Part shown: in pieces, positions 58,668-64,000 of the stretch
Numbering within the stretch: the first letter of the stretch is position 1
How the letters are laid out: the number at the start of each line of letters is the position of its first letter
NCBI GenBank assembly: GCA_963575645.1
Contig: OY754470.1
Span: 24,162,501-24,226,500, forward strand
DNA length: 64,000 bases
Origin: Xanthostigma xanthostigma
Lineage: Eukaryota > Arthropoda > Insecta > Raphidioptera > Raphidiidae
Reading direction: 5' to 3'
Notes under the pieces: model-generated
Seen by the model: only the letters and a program-made list of their open reading frames with translations
The model's database searches: none
Told to the model about the DNA's origin: nothing
Made by a program: the position numbers and the translations under genes

Positions 58668-59290
58668 GGCGAGTGAACATTTTTAATGGGTGTTTAGCAG
58701 AGTCAACAGGAGCTACATGGACTAGGAATGAAGGGGGGATAATTAAATTTTGAATCATATCCATGTTTATGACGTTTTAATTATTAACTTAAACAGTGTT
58801 GACAACAAAGTACAATATACACTGTAACACTAGTCACTACTGCCATAAGCCGTGTATATCATGTATGTGTATGTACCAACATACGTACCGCTGAGTCAAA
58901 GCTGTTACAAGTGTTGACTCAATGAGATAGATTCACTGAACACTTCTAGCTATGACAGTGATAGATGCTTATTTGTACTAATGTGCTGACGGTAAATGCA
59001 GCTCAAAGCCGTTCTAAATAACACGCTATAACGTGTGGGTAAGGAGTTGCACGGTGTACACCAGATGTGTGTAATGATGTGCTGCTTCGGAGCGCAGAAC
59101 AACGCCTGAACGCAGGAAAGTTTGCCACACCGAATACACGCAATATATTTTGTGGTCTGCCAGTGACTGTTAAACTTGAGCGTTGATTGAGTAACTATTA
59201 TACTATTTCCTAAAATGAAACTTTTTTTAAATATGGAAAATATAATTAATTCTAAAATCTAAGATTTTGGTAGTTCTGCAGCTCTGTACT
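58668..59290 (-). mobile_element. Dispersed repeat R, uninterrupted minus-strand copy
   Basis: The most complete R copy without nested insertions. It shows, in reverse, all landmarks of 10960-12110 and the empty sites of the hAT at 11383 and of the MITE at 32931. No coding domain. Confidence 0.75.
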
Positions 59291-60014
59291 TTGCTGTATT
59301 TTGGCTTTGGAGTAGACCAATATTTCCCAAAAGGGTTTACAAAAAAAGTTCGAGTCTTCTGCAACACAAGATTTAGATAATATACCTCATTATTTTTAGT
59401 ATCTTCAAAGAAAGCTCTTTCCTACTATATGCTACACGCCAAATATTTTTTTAAATTTTCAATGTATTAACCCCAGATGTCACTAAAATGTGTTTTTTTT
59501 TTTTGGTAAAACGGCCTTTGAAATATTTGCAGAACATCAGTTTACATCACATGCCAAATTTCAATTTTCTGCGACAAACCGTTTTGAAGTAACAGGCCTG
59601 TTTAATTAGGTAACTAGATTTTAATTTAATAATTTCAAACGAATATTACTTAATATAACAGGGGTGGCAGTAACAAAAAAAAATTCTCACAAAACTTGCT
59701 CATTTTTTAAATATCTTTTCAACAATACTACTTTCCTATCGTGCCATTTAAAATTCCGGAGTTCTGAATATTCCGGAGCAAACTAACAGAGAAGACGACC
59801 TTTCCGGGGGAAAAAAATATCACCATTCGATTCTTCATTAGGGCTTTTATAATACAGATTTTTGACACAAGTCTCTACGACTAACCGTTTTCGAAAAAAA
59901 ACGACTGGTACGGGTAGTCTGACTCAGCCTGTATATGAACGAAGTATTTTAAAGATTCCGTTTTTTTCAGTAGATAGTTGCAACGTCTCATTTTGAGTTT
60001 ATTTTTATGACTAA
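59291..60014. other. Intronic sequence, no gene seen
   Basis: No supported feature. Confidence 0.35.
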
Positions 60015-60632
60015 TTAGCGGTCCCGTCCGGTTTCACCCGGGTGTAAAAGAACGAATGGGGAAGGGAGGAACATGAGTACACACATTCGTATTAGTTTAC
60101 CGAGATGAATGTTGTGTCCAAATTTTATGATGATCGGAGTTACCGTTCAAAAGTTTTTGTCGTTAAAAAGCAGTATTTATACTTTTTTTAACTAATAATT
60201 TTTTTTAATTAATTAAATAAAATCAAAATAAATTTTAATGTAAACCTTAGAAGAAAGCAATGTAGAAAATAAAAAAAAAATAAAAATGCATTCGCCCAAC
60301 GTAGGGCTCGAACCCACGACCCTGGTATTGACAGTCTTGTGCTCTACCGATTGCGCAAGCCGGCGTTGTATTCTTACATCGCTAATACGAGTATACTTAG
60401 TTAGTGCATTTCACCTGAATAGAAGCTTATTTTTTAGATACATTTGGAACATTTTTCATTAATGCTCCGCTCCTAATGGTCGTAGCCTGATTTTATATAG
60501 CCTATAGCCTTCCTCGATAAATGAGCTATCCAACAAAAAACATTTTTTTTCAATTTGAACCAGTAGTTCCTGAGATTAGCGCGTTCAAACAAACAAACAA
60601 ACAAACTCTTCAGCTTTATATATTAGTATAGA
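60015..60632 (-). mobile_element. Non-autonomous Helitron carrying a tRNA-like module (minus strand)
   Basis: In minus orientation it starts TCTATACTAATATATAAAGC and ends CCGGACGGGACCGCTAA, a CTAG end mutated to CTAA and followed by T. The interior matches 23071-23715 along its length (ATGAGCTATCCAACAAAA region, GAAATGCACTAACT region, ACCCGGGTGAAACCGG end). Confidence 0.75.
60293..60365 (-). pseudogene. tRNA-like sequence inside a Helitron
   Basis: Minus strand has a D arm GCGCAATCGGTAGAGC and a good B box GTGGGTTCGAGCCCTAC, better preserved than in the sister copy. The loop where tRNA-Lys has CTCTTAA reads CTGTCAA. Acceptor and anticodon stems pair poorly. Functional tRNA unlikely, but Pol III box elements are largely intact. 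Confidence 0.7.
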
Positions 60633-61287
60633 TAAATAATACGGATACATATTGTGAATTGTAGACGCTCGGAAATAATTTGGAAAAAATTTCAATTTTT
60701 TCTTACTTTTTAGAAAAGCGCAAGTTAAAAATTGGGTACATAACCTAGACATTAATATTCATATTTTACTAGTGTTCTAGCTTGCTCAAATTTTTCAGTC
60801 GATTAATTACCTATTGTTAGATGTTAAATAATTACTTCAATGTTTCAAATAATTCACTACGCATTGAAATTTCCAGTACAGTACCTAAAGGTCAAAATTA
60901 ATTAAAGATGAAAGTACTTTGAATAATTGAAAATCAATGGTCGGGTTGGAAACCCTTTAATTAACGTGTCTGTATGCAAAACATTGACTCTATATATACC
61001 TATCCAACGAGTAAATCCTAAATGTTAGTTAAAGAGATTCGATTCTAAGAATGAGCTTTTCATTATCTCCTCGAGGAATGACTAATTACACATTAATCGT
61101 TCAAATTAAAATAACGTTTAAATTGAAAGATTATTTCAGCGCAATTTTTGAAGTAAAACTTCTAATGCGGCACCCCGATGATTTGGGGGGTAAAATGAAA
61201 ATGAAAAAAAAAATATTGTTTTGAAACGTCACAATAATTGTCAGATTTGTTTACCAAAGCCATGGTAACGGTTTAAAAGTAGCAAAC
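60633..61287. other. Intronic sequence, no gene seen
   Basis: TTTTGAAGTAAAACTTCTAA at about 61147 is a solo copy of the GAAGTAAAACTTC terminal motif. Confidence 0.4.
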
Positions 61288-61525
61288 AGCTTCTAAGATC
61301 CCGATTTGGCTCGATCTTCACTCATCGAGTTTTTTAATGAAATTTGAATTTTGATAATACAATGTATTAATAAAGAAAAATTGATTTGGTTGCCATTCAA
61401 TTTCTTGGCCCAACTATTTTTAATATAAAATTAAAGTTGTTAATTGAATAAAATTGTCGACCAATTTTTCTCAGACCATATATTGACAAAAAATAATAAA
61501 AATACAAATCAATATAACACAGGAT

Positions 61526-61557
61526 GACGTTTCGATCCGGATTTGGATCTTCTTCAG
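61526..61557 (-). ncRNA. Hammerhead-ribozyme-like core, copy E
   Basis: Minus strand reads CTGAAGA-A-GATCC-AAATCC-GGATC-GAAACGTC. Stem II is a perfect 5-bp helix and all conserved core bases are present. One extra A precedes stem II. Best-paired copy in the window. Confidence 0.6.
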
Positions 61558-61604
61558 AAATATCTAAAAAATATAAAAATTAATTAGTATTAAGTTATTT
61601 ATTA

Positions 61605-61665
61605 ACTAATCGATTGCACGCAAGATTGAAAGATTTTCTTTCAATCTTGCGTGCAATCGATTAGT
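61605..61665. repeat. Perfect 29-bp palindrome with 3-nt loop
   Basis: 61605-61633 and 61637-61665 are perfectly complementary (left starts ACTAATCGATTGCACGCAAG) around TTT. It lies just beyond the hammerhead-bearing arm. Confidence 0.95.
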
Positions 61666-62078
61666 GTTTGCGTTAAAATTATCTACATTTTCATATATGA
61701 CAATAAAGAAAATTCTATAACAGCAAATACTAATTCGAAGGTGCCTGGTTTTATGCCAGGAATCAAAATGTCGACCAAACTTTGGCATTTTATATACATA
61801 TTTTAACAGCTTTAATTTTTTATTATAAATAGCTGTGCTAAGAAATTGAATGGCAATCAAATCAACTTTTCTTTGTTAATACATTATATTTATAATATAA
61901 AAATTCAAATTTCATTAGAAAACTCGATGGAAGATCGACCCAAATCGGGATCTTGTACAATTACTGATGTAAACGGTATAGTATGCTAAAACCAATTCAT
62001 GACATTGAAGATGTAACGAAACGTTGCAATATACGTATACCGTATACTATAAAAACCCGCTGTAGAACATTAAGCTAA

Positions 62079-62140
62079 GGTGGCGGCAAGGTAAAGTAAT
62101 TGCCTCGTAACCTAAAGGTTCGATTCCGGCGATCGGTGTC
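62079..62140 (+). pseudogene. tRNA-like module with intact B box
   Basis: TGGCGGCAAGG resembles an A box and GGTTCGATTCC is a perfect B box. CTCGTAA sits where an anticodon loop would be (CGT, Thr-like). A T run at about 62144 could terminate Pol III. The stems pair poorly, so this is more likely a tRNA-derived SINE head or decayed tRNA than a working gene. Confidence 0.55.
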
Positions 62141-62525
62141 ATTATTTTTTTTTTTGTTTTTTAACAATTACTCCAATTTCACTTCTGTAGTGTGTAATGT
62201 AAAATACACCGTCTATTTTTTATTATTATAAGAAGATTCACTTCGGTCGTGTATTTCGCGACACACACTGTTTTTCTCTCGCAATCTTTGACTAAACCCC
62301 CGAGACAAAAAGACATAAAGTTTATATATCCAGAATATGATGCAGCAGATGGGCACATTTAGTAGTCCAGTGAACTTTATAATCCTCCGTGGATTTGTAA
62401 AAATAATATCATATAGAAAGCTCACATTTTATCTTTCAACAGAGTTTCTTTAGAATACTATCTAAGATGGCGGATTGATTACATAATACCACATGAAACG
62501 AATCTGTGATAACTTTTTATAATAA

Positions 62526-63413
62526 ACTAGTAGCCCGGTCCGGCTTCGCCCGAATTTGTAAATTGCCATCGTTTATTCGTCGACATACGTTTCAAAATTG
62601 GTCTCCACGAAAAGCGCTTTTATTTTAACGCGATAATAAATAGATAGATAGATAGATTTATTGGTTTAGATATACAAATCATTGTTAAAAAACCCGTCAG
62701 AGAAAAAAATATATTATATAATCAGTAAAACAGTATTTAGGGAGCATTGCTCGCTTCTAAAAATTCTTTATACGTGTAAAAACATTCTTTACCTAGATAT
62801 TTAAAAAGCGTTTTTTTTTTTAAGTTTCAAGGCTCTGATTGGAATCTATTATTATTTAAGTAGGATGACATCAAGTCGAGAGACACCCATGAAACCGTAG
62901 ATAGATCATTTTTCCAATAAAATTTCATGTGGAACACAGTCGAAAGCCTTGCTGAGGTCCATGGCAACTGCTTCAGTATGCAAACCAATGTTTTTCCCTT
63001 CAAATATCGTGTTTAAAATATTAATTATAGCTTCGATAGTTGAACCTTTAGGTCTAATAGCGAATTGGTATTTTTGTGAAAATGGCATTAGCTTCTAAAA
63101 ACAATAATATCCTTGATTTTAAAATATATTCAAAAATTTTAGAAAAAATCGGAATAATGGAGATGGGTCGATAATTCGATGGTTCATTTATATCTCCTTT
63201 TTTGTGTACTGGAATTACCTTACTAACTTTAAGTGCATCCGGAAAAATACCATTTTCAATACAACTATTGAAAATGTGAGCTAGCCTATGTTCATCCTGA
63301 AGGTCCATTCTAAACATTGGTGAAAAACATTTAAAATCGGGTGAGTAGTTTCGAAAATTACCCTTCGCATACACACATCTCTCAAAATTCGCACTCTCTC
63401 TTTATAAAGTAAC
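62526..63413 (-). mobile_element. Helitron copy split by a non-LTR retrotransposon fragment
   Basis: In minus orientation the 3' end reads GGACCGGGCTACTAG. The 5' side (about 63413, TATTAGTTACTTTATAAAGA) is a diverged form of the family start. Outer parts match the Helitron at 55586-56130 (ATTTTAACGCGATAATA; AAGGTCCATTCTAAACA). The middle is foreign retrotransposon DNA. Confidence 0.65.
62640..63290 (-). pseudogene. Non-LTR reverse transcriptase fragment (Jockey/CR1-like), frameshifted
   Basis: On the minus strand, 63290-63080 reads an RT N-terminal part with IFPDALKVSKVIPVHKKGD, NYRPISIIPIFSKIFEYILK and a decayed FLEANAIFTK. After a frameshift near 63080-63090, 63088-62906 reads STIEAIINILN, then AVAMDLSKAFDCVPHEILLE, which contains the first catalytic aspartate (motif A). 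A further decayed GFMGVSLDLMSSYLNN-like stretch follows past a stop. Motifs with the YxDD box are missing. The 3' side ends in a (TATC)n tail (plus-strand GATAGATAGATA at about 62642-62656). It is inserted in a Helitron copy. Confidence 0.8.
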
Positions 63414-63689
63414 TAATAGCTCTGCATTTTAACATTGTGTTTGCTAGCACAGTTCCAGTCTTGTCGGACATCCATTGGGTTGATTTCAGAAGTAATTTTT
63501 TATATAATGTGAAGTACATAATTTGAGTTAGAAATGAGTTTGAATCGACATAAAAGGAAATTGGTTAAAGTCTGCTCTATAAAATATAGTTTCAAATTTT
63601 AGGAAGGTTAAACAGCTAAATACTATTACTTATGCTCACTTGCAAAAAGCACTGCTAGAAAATCTAATTTGACAATAACCTTAGATTAT

Positions 63690-63813
63690 CTATATCTATA
63701 TATTTATATAAAAGAGTTCCGTGACTGATTGACTGACAGACAGCGCACCGGCCAAACCAATGAACGAATTGGGCTGAAATTTGCTAAGAACGGATTTTTG
63801 AAAATTCAATCCC
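63690..63813 (+). mobile_element. Helitron/repeat 5'-end-like scrap
   Basis: TATATAAAAGAGTTCCGTGA then CTGATTGACTGACAGACAGC resembles the start of common insect repeats of Helitron or related type. It runs directly into the A-rich end of repeat S. Confidence 0.35.
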
Positions 63814-64000
63814 TAAAAAAAATTGGTTGTCTGTAAAGTCGGTTTACGGACGATAGTTTTACGTGATAACGTATTCCGTAATACATAACCTAAACCTCCC
63901 AAAATTTGGTTTCAATCCGCTTATACTTGGTGTCGGAATGATAAGAAATGTCAAAAGTGACGTTTGCAACTGTCAAAGTATTATGTTCTAATAATAATTA
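63814..64000 (-). mobile_element. Dispersed repeat S, copy 3, cut by the window edge
   Basis: An A run followed by TTGGTTGTCTGTAAAGTCGG is the reverse complement of the 3' boundary of the S copies at 14272 and 16456. The copy continues through CCCAAAATTTGGTTTCAATC and GTTTGCAACTGTCAAAGTAT to the edge, and lacks the repeat-Q segment, as copy 2 does. Confidence 0.8.

Larger units (their letters stand above)
61288..61955. mobile_element. Foldback element (~155-bp arms) enclosing a hammerhead-bearing fragment
   Basis: 61288-61445 and 61800-61955 are inverted (AAGATCCCGATTTGG/CCAAATCGGGATCTT; GGTTGCCATTCAATTTCTT/AAGAAATTGAATGGCAAT). Between them lies one arm of the Penelope-like repeat (61440-61590) and a perfect hairpin (61605-61665). 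Confidence 0.75.
3258..64000 (+). other. Inferred first intron of slo, at least 60 kb, filled with mobile elements
   Basis: The slo exon ends at a consensus donor (gtgagt). The next expected coding segment, the S1 helix following GRIL, was not recognised anywhere downstream on the plus strand. Only one other host gene (NDUFAF2) was recognised here. The interval is therefore read as one long intron plus a nested gene. Missing a short exon of 20-60 codons by eye is possible. Confidence 0.5.

Noticed and set aside
3258-64000. Search for the second slo coding exon (S1 region)
   Set aside because: No segment with the expected S1 coding sequence was recognised; a short exon could have been missed, so absence is not proven.
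1-64000. CRISPR arrays, operons, prokaryotic features
   Set aside because: Introns, GT/AG splice sites, insect-type transposons and eukaryotic genes show nuclear insect DNA; no regular spacer-repeat array is present.

Overview
The window looks like AT-rich, intron-heavy insect DNA, possibly from a moth or butterfly; the order is a guess. Three host genes can be recognised. On the minus strand at the left edge lie the first four coding exons of ash2 (PHD-like finger, winged helix and the start of the SPRY part), 296 codons with clean splice sites, running off the window. About 1.8 kb away and divergently transcribed is the first coding exon of slowpoke (slo, BK-type calcium-activated potassium channel; S0 segment), ending at a good splice donor at 3257/3258. 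No second slo exon was found, so most of the window is probably one very long slo intron. Inside it, on the same strand, sits a complete single-exon gene for the complex I assembly factor NDUFAF2 (37092-37511).

The rest is a dense layer of mobile DNA. Some elements have clear boundaries. There are hAT-type MITEs (two with very good 8-bp target duplications, one with 7/8), a pogo-like MITE with TA duplications, and a PIF/Harbinger-like MITE with TAA duplications. There are also Helitrons with TC...CTAG-type ends, two non-LTR reverse transcriptase fragments, and about twenty foldback or terminal-inverted-repeat elements of 75 bp to 1.2 kb. Nesting is frequent: a hAT inside an unnamed repeat (R), a Helitron inside a pogo MITE, a non-LTR fragment inside a Helitron, and a TIR element inside another unnamed repeat (Q).

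The most interesting non-coding signals are three loci (near 44.5, 57.7 and 61.5 kb) with five copies of a hammerhead-ribozyme-like core, CTGAAGA (CCGAAGA in two copies) - short stem - GAAACGTC. Two of the loci are arranged as inverted pairs, as in terminal repeats of Penelope-like elements. Others are two Helitron copies that carry a decayed tRNA-like module (tRNA-Lys-like in one), a 1.17-kb foldback with ~410-bp arms at 47.0-48.2 kb, and two perfect short hairpins (43438-43512 and 61605-61665). If slo is transcribed through this region, its pre-mRNA would contain many long double-stranded segments.

All alignments were made by eye. Boundaries of unnamed repeats are approximate, and class assignments without target-site duplications are tentative.
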